DNA of 64,000 bases from an uncultured Prevotella sp. (GTDB lineage: Bacteria; Bacteroidota; Bacteroidia; Bacteroidales; Bacteroidaceae): assembly GCF_946404925.1 (NCBI RefSeq), contig NZ_CAMJFM010000013.1, forward strand, positions 19,990 through 83,989, read 5' to 3'. Positions 33,911 through 42,108 of the stretch are shown one piece after another. The translations under genes were made by a program, and so were the position numbers. Positions within the stretch are counted from its first letter, which is position 1, and each line of letters begins with the position of its first letter. Below the pieces are notes generated by a model. The model ran no database searches, was not told the origin of the DNA, and worked only from the letters and a program-made list of their open reading frames with translations.

Positions 33911-35377
33911 ATGAATAAGGTAATAACTAAATACGGAACTATAATGATGTCGGCACTGGTTGGTGTCGGTATCTTTTTATTCTGGTTTATTGCCTATCCC
34001 CATGCTTTGTCGTATCAGGAACAGTATCAGTTGTTTTTGTGGACAGGCGATTACTTTGCAGAACATGTGACTATTCCTGGCGGATTGGCAGGCTGGTTGG
34101 GCGAGTTTATCGTTCAGTTCTACTATATAGAATGGCTTGGTGCATTGCTGCTGGCTTTGCTGTTTGTTGCATTACAGCTGGTAACAGCCCACTTGCTGCC
34201 CAAAAGGTGGTGGTGGCTTAGCATGGTGCCCGTATTGCTGTTGTGGTGGCTCATGGGTGATATCAATGTGTTGTTATCGCTGCCTGTGGCCATTGTGCTG
34301 GCGCTGGCGCTGGCTTGTGTGATGCCCGGCAGTTTTACATGGGCCGATGTGGCGGTGCTGCCCGTGGCTTATTGGCTGATAGGTCCTGTGGTGTGGGTAT
34401 ATATATTGGTACGCGTGCTGCAGCTGGGATGGAAACACTTTTGGACGGCAGGCTGGCTGTTTACTGTGCAGTTGGTGGCTTATGCGTGGCTATTGCCCCA
34501 GTGGCCTCTGCAGCAGGTGCTTACGGGATTGAACTATTATCGCATACCCTTGCATTTTCCGCAACTCAGCGGGTATGATAAGGAAATGTACGAACTGATA
34601 CGCCAAGATTATCTGGTAAGGAACGAACGTTGGGATGAGATTGTGAAACGGGCAGCTGAGTATCAGGTGCGCACACCATTCTGGTCGAACTGTGTGAACC
34701 TGGCTTTGGCGCAAAAACGCCTCCTGGCCGATCGTATGTTCGATTTCTATCAAAGTGGTGAGGATGCACTCATTATGCCTCGCACACGCGACCTGACTTC
34801 GATGCTTCCATCGGCCGAAGCCTTCTGGCGTTTAGGTATGGTCAATTCGGCCCAGCGATATATGTTTGACACTCAGGAGTCTATACTGGATGGCCGTAAG
34901 AGCGGACGATGCACCAAACGCATAGCTGAGTGTATGTTGGTTAATGGACATTATAAGACGGCCGTTAAACAATTGGAGCTGCTGAAGAAGAGCCTTTTCT
35001 ATCGTTCGTGGGCTGAGGAGGTGAAACTGAACGATGACTGGGTGAACGCGCACCCTGTGTATGGAAAGTTGCGCAAGCTGAGATATCAGGAGAACTTCCT
35101 GTATAGTTATGAGGAGATAGACAAGATGTTCGGCCTGCTTTTTATGAACAATCAGCAGAATAAGATGGCTTTGGATTATTTTGTGGCGCAGTTGCTGTTG
35201 AAGGGTAACATTCCCGCCTTCCAGCATAATATGGGCATAGTGCAGCAGTATGGCGGTTATCGCCAGATGCCGTTGGGCTATCAGGATGTGGTGCGTTGTA
35301 TCCAGATGCAAGGCCGTGTGCCCGATTCTCCTTACGCCAAGTATGTGAAACAAATGACAGAAAGGAGCAGGAAATGA
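33911..35377 (+). CDS. DUF6057-like polytopic membrane protein, copy 1
   Basis: A 488-residue protein I recognise only as resembling the uncharacterised Bacteroidetes family DUF6057. About six transmembrane segments fill residues 10-200. Right after the first comes the signature that defines all three copies here: YPHALSYQEQYQLFLW, then DYFAEH, then PGGLAGWLGEFIVQFYY. The C-terminal ~290 residues are soluble and helical in a TPR-like rhythm, starting YELIRQDYLVRNERWDEIV. The ATG at 33911 is preferred because it directly precedes the first hydrophobic segment and follows the promoter; a TTG at 33860 in frame is upstream of the promoter. Its stop overlaps the next start (ATGA). Function unknown. 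Confidence 0.8.
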   Translation: MNKVITKYGTIMMSALVGVGIFLFWFIAYPHALSYQEQYQLFLWTGDYFAEHVTIPGGLAGWLGEFIVQFYYIEWLGALLLALLFVALQLVTAHLLPKRWWWLSMVPVLLLWWLMGDINVLLSLPVAIVLALALACVMPGSFTWADVAVLPVAYWLIGPVVWVYILVRVLQLGWKHFWTAGWLFTVQLVAYAWLLPQWPLQQVLTGLNYYRIPLHFPQLSGYDKEMYELIRQDYLVRNERWDEIVKRAAEYQVRTPFWSNCVNLALAQKRLLADRMFDFYQSGEDALIMPRTRDLTSMLPSAEAFWRLGMVNSAQRYMFDTQESILDGRKSGRCTKRIAECMLVNGHYKTAVKQLELLKKSLFYRSWAEEVKLNDDWVNAHPVYGKLRKLRYQENFLYSYEEIDKMFGLLFMNNQQNKMALDYFVAQLLLKGNIPAFQHNMGIVQQYGGYRQMPLGYQDVVRCIQMQGRVPDSPYAKYVKQMTERSRK

Positions 35378-36849
35378 TAAAGGCAATCAAACGACTCTCC
35401 CTGTGCCTGTGCATCGCGGTGTTGATGCTGGCCTCGTGCACCTCGGTACCTGAGCATGTCACAAAGGTGGATGAGTTGCCTAAGATATATCCTGACTATA
35501 CGGATGTGACGGTTCCGGTTGGTATCGCGCCCCTGAACTTTAACTTTGCCACTGACGATATCGACTGCATGGATGTGGTGGTGAGAGGTTCGAAAGGGGG
35601 CGAGTTGCATACTAATGGTCGGTGGGCTGACTTTGATGTGGATGACTGGCACCAGCTGACGGCGCAGAATAAGGGCGGCGAACTGACAGTAACCGTCTGT
35701 GTAGAGAAGGATGGTAACTGGACGCAATACCGTGAGTTTACCATCGCAGTAAGTGCCTACAGCCTTGATGACTGGGGATTGACCTATCGCCGTATTAAGC
35801 CCGGCTATGAGGTGGGTGGCGATATTGGCATTTACCAGCGCGACATACACAGCTTTGAGGAGCATGCTATCCTGACCGAGACGGTAGTGCCAGGGCGATG
35901 CTTCAATTGTCACACAGCCAATCGAACTAACCCCAACCGTATTACCTTGCAGATGCGAGGTGAGGGGGGCGGAACCCTGATACAGAAGGACGGTAAGCAG
36001 ATATGGGTGGAAACCAAAACCGACTCGACTAAGGCTGCCGGATCTTATAGTTACTGGCACCCTCAGGGCGACTATGTGGCTATGGCCGTAAACTCAGTGC
36101 ATCAGAGCTTCTTTACTGGTACTAGACAGCGCATAGAAGTGTATCATAAGTTCAGTGATGTTGAAGTGTTGGATACACGTACTAACGAACTGATACTGTC
36201 GCCGTTGCTGATGACGGACGACTTGGAGATATTTCCGGCTTTCTCGGCCGATGGCAAGTGGTTGTATTACAGCTCATCGAGGCCCTGCAGAGTGCCTGCT
36301 GAATATGAAAAGGTGAAATGCTCACTGTGTCGTATCGCCTTTGATGCAGAAGAAGGACGCTTTGGCGAGGTGGTTGATACCCTGTTGAATGGTCCGTCTA
36401 CAGATAAGAGTTATGTGTTGGCCCGTCCGTCGTACGATGGTCGTTGGCTGATGTACTGTGTGAGCAGTCGCGGTAACTTCCCGGTGAGTCAGGATGATGC
36501 CGATTTGTGGCTGATGGACCTGAAGACCGGAGAGCACCGTGAGCTCAAGGAGGTTAACAGCCAGCAGTGTGAGAGTTTCCACAACTGGAGTGAGAACAGC
36601 CATTGGTTCGTGTTCAGCAGCAAGCGCGAGGACGGTATGTATACCAAACTCTATCTGGCGTGTATCGATGACAATGGGCGCGTATCAAAACCATTCCTGT
36701 TGCCTCAGCGTAATCCCCGCAAGTTCTATACGGAGATGATGGATGCCTATAACTGTCCTGACTTCACTAAGACCAAGGTGGAGCTGGATGCGCACGAGGC
36801 TTATCGTCAGGTGTTTGATAACAAACGAGAAAAAGTAAAAATCAAATAA
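35374..36849 (+). CDS. TolB-like propeller lipoprotein with CXXCH motif, copy 1
   Basis: A 491-residue lipoprotein (lipobox LASC). The N-terminal part opens with LPKIYPDYTDVTVP and IAPLNF, a segment shared with the two paralogues, and looks like an Ig-type sandwich up to about residue 130. Residues 176-180 read CFNCH (motif CxNCHT), the arrangement of a c-type heme site. The C-terminal half has PD40/TolB-type propeller blades: EIFPAFSADGKWLYYSS, ARPSYDGRWLMYCV and NWSENSHWFVFSSKR. The start is the ATG at 35374 overlapping the upstream stop by 4 nt. Location should be the periplasmic or outer face. Whether heme is bound is unknown. Confidence 0.8.
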   Translation: MIKAIKRLSLCLCIAVLMLASCTSVPEHVTKVDELPKIYPDYTDVTVPVGIAPLNFNFATDDIDCMDVVVRGSKGGELHTNGRWADFDVDDWHQLTAQNKGGELTVTVCVEKDGNWTQYREFTIAVSAYSLDDWGLTYRRIKPGYEVGGDIGIYQRDIHSFEEHAILTETVVPGRCFNCHTANRTNPNRITLQMRGEGGGTLIQKDGKQIWVETKTDSTKAAGSYSYWHPQGDYVAMAVNSVHQSFFTGTRQRIEVYHKFSDVEVLDTRTNELILSPLLMTDDLEIFPAFSADGKWLYYSSSRPCRVPAEYEKVKCSLCRIAFDAEEGRFGEVVDTLLNGPSTDKSYVLARPSYDGRWLMYCVSSRGNFPVSQDDADLWLMDLKTGEHRELKEVNSQQCESFHNWSENSHWFVFSSKREDGMYTKLYLACIDDNGRVSKPFLLPQRNPRKFYTEMMDAYNCPDFTKTKVELDAHEAYRQVFDNKREKVKIK

Positions 36850-36851
36850 TA

Positions 36852-37517
36852 ATGAAAAAGATTCTATTATGTTTTATGGCTGTGGTAGCTGCTACGATGT
36901 TTTACAGCTGCCAGATGAATGACGGCAAGTGCTATGTAGAGGGCGTGGTAAAGGGCGAACAGTATGAAGGTAAGCGCATCTTCCTGGTACCGATAAACGG
37001 CCCCAAGACAGCAGAGTATGTCGATTCGATGGAGATTACCAATGGTAAGTTCCACTTTACCAAGGACTTCACCAAAGACACGATGCAGATGTACCAGATT
37101 CTGGTAGACTATCACTACCGCATGGGACTCCAGCCGCTGCTGATTGTTGGTGAACCAGGCCACGTTCATGTGACGATCGACTCCATCAGTTCTGCCGGAG
37201 GTACTCGTCAAAACGATTCGCTACAGGCATGGAAAGAGGCCACCGAGAAGCACGGTCAAGAGTATGCTACCTATAACCGCACGGTAGGAATGCTGCGAGG
37301 GAGAGGTATGATGGAACAGGCTGCTAAGATAGAGCAAGAGGGCCGTGAGTACCATCTGTCATATAAGAGATATTCGCGTCAGTTGGCTGAGAACATGAAG
37401 GAGGGCGCGCTTCACGACTTCCTGAAGGAAATCTTCCCGCTGACCTATAAACGTAAGATGCCCGATGGCACCATCAAGACTTTCGATGCAGATACAAATG
37501 AAGAAATCGCTGAGTAA
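36852..37517 (+). CDS. DUF4369-like lipoprotein lacking a thioredoxin domain
   Basis: A 221-residue probable lipoprotein (signal ending MFYSC). Its first ~110 residues (CYVEGVVKGEQYEGKRIFLVPINGPKTAEYVDSMEITNGKFHFT) look like the DUF4369 sandwich that in Bacteroidetes usually precedes an AhpC/thioredoxin domain. Here the protein ends in a charged helical stretch instead, with no CxxC motif. It starts 2 bp after the first propeller gene, and its end overlaps the second membrane-protein gene by 20 nt, so it belongs to the same transcript. It may be a reduced member of the thiol-disulfide family that has kept only its binding part. Confidence 0.75.
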   Translation: MKKILLCFMAVVAATMFYSCQMNDGKCYVEGVVKGEQYEGKRIFLVPINGPKTAEYVDSMEITNGKFHFTKDFTKDTMQMYQILVDYHYRMGLQPLLIVGEPGHVHVTIDSISSAGGTRQNDSLQAWKEATEKHGQEYATYNRTVGMLRGRGMMEQAAKIEQEGREYHLSYKRYSRQLAENMKEGALHDFLKEIFPLTYKRKMPDGTIKTFDADTNEEIAE

Positions 37518-39204
37518 TTTCTTGCAGGCGCATGCACAGCTGCTGTTGACGCTGGTGTTCGGCCTATGGGTGTTCCTGTTCTGGTGGCACCGCTACCCGT
37601 TTGCGCTCACCTACCAGGAGCAGTTGCAGCTGTTCATGTTCGACGATGACTACTTCCTTAGCCGTATCGCCGAGCCTGGCGGACTGGCCAGATATGTCGC
37701 CGAGTTTCTGGTGCAGTTCTATAATGGTGTGGCCCTTGGCGCACTGATCATTGCTGTGCTGTTTATGCTGCTGCAGCGACTCACTTGGCGCCTGATGCGC
37801 TCTGACAGTCATTATGCGCTGAGCTTCCTACCCGCCGTGATGCTGTGGTATGCCATGGGCGATGAGAGTGTGATGCTGACCTATGCGGTGGCTCTGTTGA
37901 TGGCGATAGCCGCAGGGCTGGCGTGGATCAAGTGCACCGCTAAATGTGCCCAATGGGTTAAGTGGCTTGTCCTGTTGATCGTCATCCCTGTGCTTTATTG
38001 GTTTGTCGGACCGTTAGTACTGTTGGTGGCATTGCTGATGACGCCGTGGTCGATTGCCGTACAGGGTGTGCTCTACTCATTGGCGCTGATGTTGTTCAGT
38101 GCGCACTATCTGCCATACCCCATGATGCGTGTGGTGCTGGGCATCAGCTATTACCGATTCCCGGTAACATTGCCTTATCTGCTCATGGCGATACCTGTGG
38201 TTATCGCCCTGCTGGCTTATGTGACAAATAAACTGCCCAAGGCAAAGCAGTGGGTAAACGTGGCCGAGGTGCTGCTGGTACTGGTGGTTCTTGGCGGTTT
38301 GGTAGATCTGGGCTATGATAAGAAGAAATACGAACTGATAGAATACGACTATCTGGTGCGTGTGCGGGATTGGAATGCCATTATAGCCAAGGCTGAGAAA
38401 CATGCCCCCGACCTGCCTATGAGCGTGAGTGCTACCAATCTGGCTTTGGCCATGACCAACCAGTTGGGCGACAGGGCTTTTGAGTTTTATCAGCGTGGGC
38501 CACAAGGCTTGTTCCCCAAGTTTGAGCGCAACTTCGCCAGCTCACAGCTTACAGGCGAGATCTATTTCCATCTGGGACTGATCAATACAGCCCAGCGTCT
38601 GGCCTTTGAGGCCATGGAGGCTATACCTAATTATAATAAGAGTGCCCGCGTGGTGAAGCGCTTGGCTGAGACGAACATCATTAACGGACAGTACAAGATA
38701 GCCGAGAAGTATCTGCGCATGCTGGAGAAAACCATTTTTTACCGTCCATGGGCACAGCGGATGATAGCTATGTTGGGTAAAGAGAAGGCTATCAACGACG
38801 AGCCGTTGTTTGGCACGTTACGTCAGTATAAACTGCAGAAGGATCTGTTCTTTAGCGATGGAGAACTTGATAATATCTGCGGGCAGTTGTTCCTGCATAA
38901 CAATCAGAACATGATGGCAGCCCAATATCTGCTGATATTACCGCTGATGGACAGAGATATTGAAAGGTTTATGTCATATGTCCAGGTGGTTCAAAACCAT
39001 GTTCAGTATAATCCCCGCAGTTGCCAGGAGGCTATCGCCTTTGCATTTATGCGCCGTGGACAAATGCCGCCACAGGGAATCGTCAATCAGATGATACTTA
39101 ATGAGATGAACGACTTTGCGCGTATTTATTCGAGCAATAGGAATTCGCCTGAGCTTTATCGATTCAGGAATACTGTTTGGAACTATTTAATGGATGTGAA
39201 ATGA
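37498..39204 (+). CDS. DUF6057-like polytopic membrane protein, copy 2
   Basis: The 568-residue paralogue of the 33911 protein. It has the same signature (YPFALTYQEQLQLF, DYFLSR, PGGLARYVAEFLVQFYN) and more hydrophobic segments, including an added pair before the soluble part (LLMAIPVVIALLAYVTNKL and VAEVLLVLVVLGGLVDLGYD). The soluble part then aligns with copy 1 from YELIEYDYLVRVRDWNAII. I choose the ATG at 37498, which puts the first hydrophobic segment near residue 15; an ATG at 37486 is also in frame. It overlaps the DUF4369-like gene by 20 nt and the following propeller gene by 4 nt. No catalytic motif seen. Confidence 0.78.
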   Translation: MKKSLSNFLQAHAQLLLTLVFGLWVFLFWWHRYPFALTYQEQLQLFMFDDDYFLSRIAEPGGLARYVAEFLVQFYNGVALGALIIAVLFMLLQRLTWRLMRSDSHYALSFLPAVMLWYAMGDESVMLTYAVALLMAIAAGLAWIKCTAKCAQWVKWLVLLIVIPVLYWFVGPLVLLVALLMTPWSIAVQGVLYSLALMLFSAHYLPYPMMRVVLGISYYRFPVTLPYLLMAIPVVIALLAYVTNKLPKAKQWVNVAEVLLVLVVLGGLVDLGYDKKKYELIEYDYLVRVRDWNAIIAKAEKHAPDLPMSVSATNLALAMTNQLGDRAFEFYQRGPQGLFPKFERNFASSQLTGEIYFHLGLINTAQRLAFEAMEAIPNYNKSARVVKRLAETNIINGQYKIAEKYLRMLEKTIFYRPWAQRMIAMLGKEKAINDEPLFGTLRQYKLQKDLFFSDGELDNICGQLFLHNNQNMMAAQYLLILPLMDRDIERFMSYVQVVQNHVQYNPRSCQEAIAFAFMRRGQMPPQGIVNQMILNEMNDFARIYSSNRNSPELYRFRNTVWNYLMDVK

Positions 39205-40673
39205 TGAAGTGTTTTAGATATTGGGTGATTGGTGTTGGGTGTTGGCTGATGGCAGCTTGTACATCGGTTGTAGAGAATCCGACGAAGGTGGATAAGTTGC
39301 CTGCTATATATCCCGATTACATAGGTGTAACCATACCTGCTGGAATCGCACCGCTGAACTTCAATTGTGCTGCCGATGATATCGACTGCATGGATGTGGT
39401 GGTGAAAGGATCAAAGGGTGGCGAGATGCACGTGCAGGGCGATGAGGCTGATTTTGATATTGCCGACTGGCATGAGTTGACCGCACAGAACAAGGGCGGA
39501 CAGCTTATTTTTACCGTCTGCACCAGAAAGGATGGAGCATGGACACAATATAAGGACTTTACGGTGAACGTGAGCCAGTATGGTATCGATGAATGGGGAC
39601 TCACTTATCGTCGTATTGCCCCTGGTTATGAGGTGTTCAGTCACATGGGCCTGTATCAGCGTGACCTGTCAACCTTTGATGAATATGCTATCATCGAGAA
39701 TACCCAGGTGCCTGGGCAGTGCGTAAACTGTCATACGGCGCACCAGAAGGATCCTAAGAATTTTGTGTTCCATGTGCGTGGTACTCACGGCGCTACGATG
39801 TTCCAGATGGATGGTAAGCGCGAATGGCTTAAGGCCAGCAACGACCAGCTAGGTGGCTCGATGGTTTATCCATATTGGCATCCTAGTGGCAAGTACTGTG
39901 CTTTCTCAACAAACCAGACCCGACAGGGTTTCCACGTGGTATCTACCAAACGTGTTGAGGTGCTGGACCTGTCGAGTGATGTGTTTGTCTACAATCCGGT
40001 GACACACGAGATACTGACCGACTCGCTGTTGCAGACTAAGGACTGGAGTGAGAACTCGCCAGTTTTTTCGCCCGACGGCCGTACATTGTATTATATGACG
40101 TGTAAGCAGCAGGAGTTCCCGGCACATGTTACTGACGAGAAGTATAACCTCTGCAAGATTGACTTTGATCCGGAAACGGGTAAGTTTGGCGAAAAGGTCG
40201 ACACCATCTTCAATGCCGTAGCTATGGGGAAGAGTCTCACTTGGCCGCGTCCATCGTACGATGGTAAGTACATGATGTTTACGCTGTTGGATTATGGGTA
40301 TTTCTCTATCTGGCACAACGAGAGCAACCAGTGGCTGCTTGACTTGCAGACGGGCGAGGCTCGTGAGCTGAAGGAGATAAATAGCGATATGGCCGACAGC
40401 TTCCATAACTGGAGTCTGAACAGCCGTTGGGTGGTTTTTACCAGCCGCAGGGGTGATGGTTATTACACCCGCTTGTATCTGGCCTGTGTCGACGAAAAGG
40501 GACACTTCTCGAAACCGTTTATGCTGCCTCAGCGTCATCCCAAGGAGTATTACAACGAGAGTATCTACTCGTTTAATGTTCCCGACTTCACAACGACCAA
40601 GGTTGAGTTTGATGCTTACCAGGCTGGTAAAGAAATAGAATCAGACAAACGAACTGAAACAAAGGTGAAATAA
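39201..40673 (+). CDS. TolB-like propeller lipoprotein with CXXCH motif, copy 2
   Basis: The 490-residue paralogue of the 35374 lipoprotein, with lipobox MAAC, LPAIYPDYIGVTIP and IAPLNF, and CVNCHTAHQKDP with Cys174, Cys177 and His178. The propeller blades include PVFSPDGRTLYYMTC, RPSYDGKYMMFTLLDYG and NWSLNSRWVVFTSRRGD. ATGATG at 39201 offers two adjacent starts, and the first overlaps the upstream stop by 4 nt. The signal peptide codons contain a heptamer array (39221-39248). The TAA stop lies in the stem base of the terminator at 40671-40704. It is closer to copy 1 than to the minus-strand copy. Confidence 0.8.
   Translation: MMKCFRYWVIGVGCWLMAACTSVVENPTKVDKLPAIYPDYIGVTIPAGIAPLNFNCAADDIDCMDVVVKGSKGGEMHVQGDEADFDIADWHELTAQNKGGQLIFTVCTRKDGAWTQYKDFTVNVSQYGIDEWGLTYRRIAPGYEVFSHMGLYQRDLSTFDEYAIIENTQVPGQCVNCHTAHQKDPKNFVFHVRGTHGATMFQMDGKREWLKASNDQLGGSMVYPYWHPSGKYCAFSTNQTRQGFHVVSTKRVEVLDLSSDVFVYNPVTHEILTDSLLQTKDWSENSPVFSPDGRTLYYMTCKQQEFPAHVTDEKYNLCKIDFDPETGKFGEKVDTIFNAVAMGKSLTWPRPSYDGKYMMFTLLDYGYFSIWHNESNQWLLDLQTGEARELKEINSDMADSFHNWSLNSRWVVFTSRRGDGYYTRLYLACVDEKGHFSKPFMLPQRHPKEYYNESIYSFNVPDFTTTKVEFDAYQAGKEIESDKRTETKVK
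39221..39248 (+). repeat. Heptamer array in the propeller-2 signal peptide
   Basis: Four 7-nt units of the form TTGGGTG/TTGGCTG encode the hydrophobic core WVIGVGCWLM of the signal peptide. Confidence 0.6.
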
Positions 40674-40704
40674 TTAATGGCGGCCATCAAGCCGCCATTA
40701 ATTA
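40671..40704. terminator. Symmetric bidirectional terminator containing both stop codons
   Basis: A perfect 14-bp inverted repeat (TAATTAATGGCGGC and its complement) with a 6-nt loop. The first three bases are the TAA stop of the plus-strand propeller gene. The last three, read on the other strand, are the TAA stop of the convergent propeller gene. AT-rich stem bases give T tracts both ways. Confidence 0.85.
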
Positions 40705-42108
40705 TTTAAAAGGTATTGCGTCCTTCTTCATCGCTTTGGCTACATCGTCCACATCGAAAGGAACCTGTCCTTTTCCAAGTTCCGGTGCATTAAACGACTT
40801 GAGGTTATTGTCGTAGAATGTGGGATATTTCTGTGGCAGACAGAAGGGCTTGTGCGCCTTGCCGTCCTTGTCGATATAGCAGAAGTAGGGCTTACCGTAA
40901 AGACCATCGTCGCGCTTCGATGCAAAGACAAACCATCGGCTGTTACTGCTCCACGAATGATAGGTGTCACTTTTCTGACTATTAACAATTGTGAGTGTAT
41001 CGATGGCGCCTGTCTGCAGGTTTATCATCTGCAGGTCGGCCTCAGGATGCCAGATGGGGAAAGTACCATAGTCGGCCACGGTGAAGAGTATAAACCTGCC
41101 ATCGGGTGAAACACGTGGATGACAAACACTTCGGCCTGCAAACAGTGTGTCTACCTTGTTGCCTATCTCTCCTGTCTTCTCATTGAATGAAATGCGCACC
41201 AGTTTGTACTGCAGTTGTTTGATGTCCTGTGGCAGGCTCACGCTGTCGGCTGAACAATAGTAGATATACTTGCCATCGGGTGAGAATGTGGGGAAGGTCT
41301 CGAACTTCAAACTGTCGCTCAGCAGGGGCGACGAGATGACACGATGCTCCTGCATATCAGCTACAAATACATTTGAAGCAGCATCGTAAACCTCAAGACG
41401 CTTGCTGGCCAGACTATGGAAAGCAGGAATAATTTTCTGGGTAGAGTAGGTGATGTAGCGTCCGCTAGGACTAAAACCGAAGTAGACACTGCCGGGAATG
41501 TTTAGCTTGCTAAGTTGCCCATTCTTATTCAGGATGGCTCCACCGCCAGGACCGCGTACGTACATCATGGAAAGATTCGGGTCTTGGTTGGCAAAGGTGT
41601 GACAGTTCATGCAACGGTTTTCCAACTTCTCGTAATGGGCAATGGCGCTGATATCGAAGTTCTCAACACACCGTTGTTGTATCTGGACATTGTTCCAAAT
41701 CTCATAATCAGGTTCTATTAGTCGGTAGGTGATGTAAGGATCAATCTTGTCTGCCGCAATCTGCCAATTAAAAGTCTTATACTCCTTCCATTGTCCGTTG
41801 ATAAGGGCGGTGACAGTTACATCGAGTGTCTCGCCGGTATGCTGTTTCAGCAGCTCTTTCCATTCATCCATATCGAACACGGCCTCGTTGCCTCTGGCGT
41901 TGAGGCATATCTCGCCCGCCTTTACCTCAATAGCTTCGCAATCAGCACGCAACAGGAAATTCAGTGGCGCTATGTTCTGAGGGATGGTTACGTCGCAGTA
42001 GTCAGGATAGATGGGGGGCAGTTCGTCTTGCTTTACAACATCTTGAGGCGATGGTGTGCAGGAAGATAAAAATAAAATAGCAACACAGATGATAGATATG
42101 ATTCTCAT
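40702..42108 (-). CDS. TolB-like propeller lipoprotein with CXXCH motif, copy 3
   Basis: The third, most divergent member, 468 residues: lipobox LSSC, LPPIYPDYCDVTIP and IAPLNF, then RCMNCHTFANQDPN with Cys166, Cys169 and His170, followed by VRGPGGGAIL. Propeller blades include PTFSPDGKYIYYCS, PRVSPDGRFILFTVADYG and SWSSNSRWFVFASKRDDG. The start overlaps the stop of the minus-strand membrane-protein gene by 4 nt. Retention of the CxNCHT block despite wider divergence suggests the motif is functional. Confidence 0.8.
   Translation of the reverse strand: MRIISIICVAILFLSSCTPSPQDVVKQDELPPIYPDYCDVTIPQNIAPLNFLLRADCEAIEVKAGEICLNARGNEAVFDMDEWKELLKQHTGETLDVTVTALINGQWKEYKTFNWQIAADKIDPYITYRLIEPDYEIWNNVQIQQRCVENFDISAIAHYEKLENRCMNCHTFANQDPNLSMMYVRGPGGGAILNKNGQLSKLNIPGSVYFGFSPSGRYITYSTQKIIPAFHSLASKRLEVYDAASNVFVADMQEHRVISSPLLSDSLKFETFPTFSPDGKYIYYCSADSVSLPQDIKQLQYKLVRISFNEKTGEIGNKVDTLFAGRSVCHPRVSPDGRFILFTVADYGTFPIWHPEADLQMINLQTGAIDTLTIVNSQKSDTYHSWSSNSRWFVFASKRDDGLYGKPYFCYIDKDGKAHKPFCLPQKYPTFYDNNLKSFNAPELGKGQVPFDVDDVAKAMKKDAIPFK

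Noticed and set aside
36852..37517. Frameshifted AhpC/thioredoxin protein
   Set aside because: The downstream sequence in all frames encodes the next membrane protein and holds no thioredoxin CxxC region, so the short form is not a simple frameshift.
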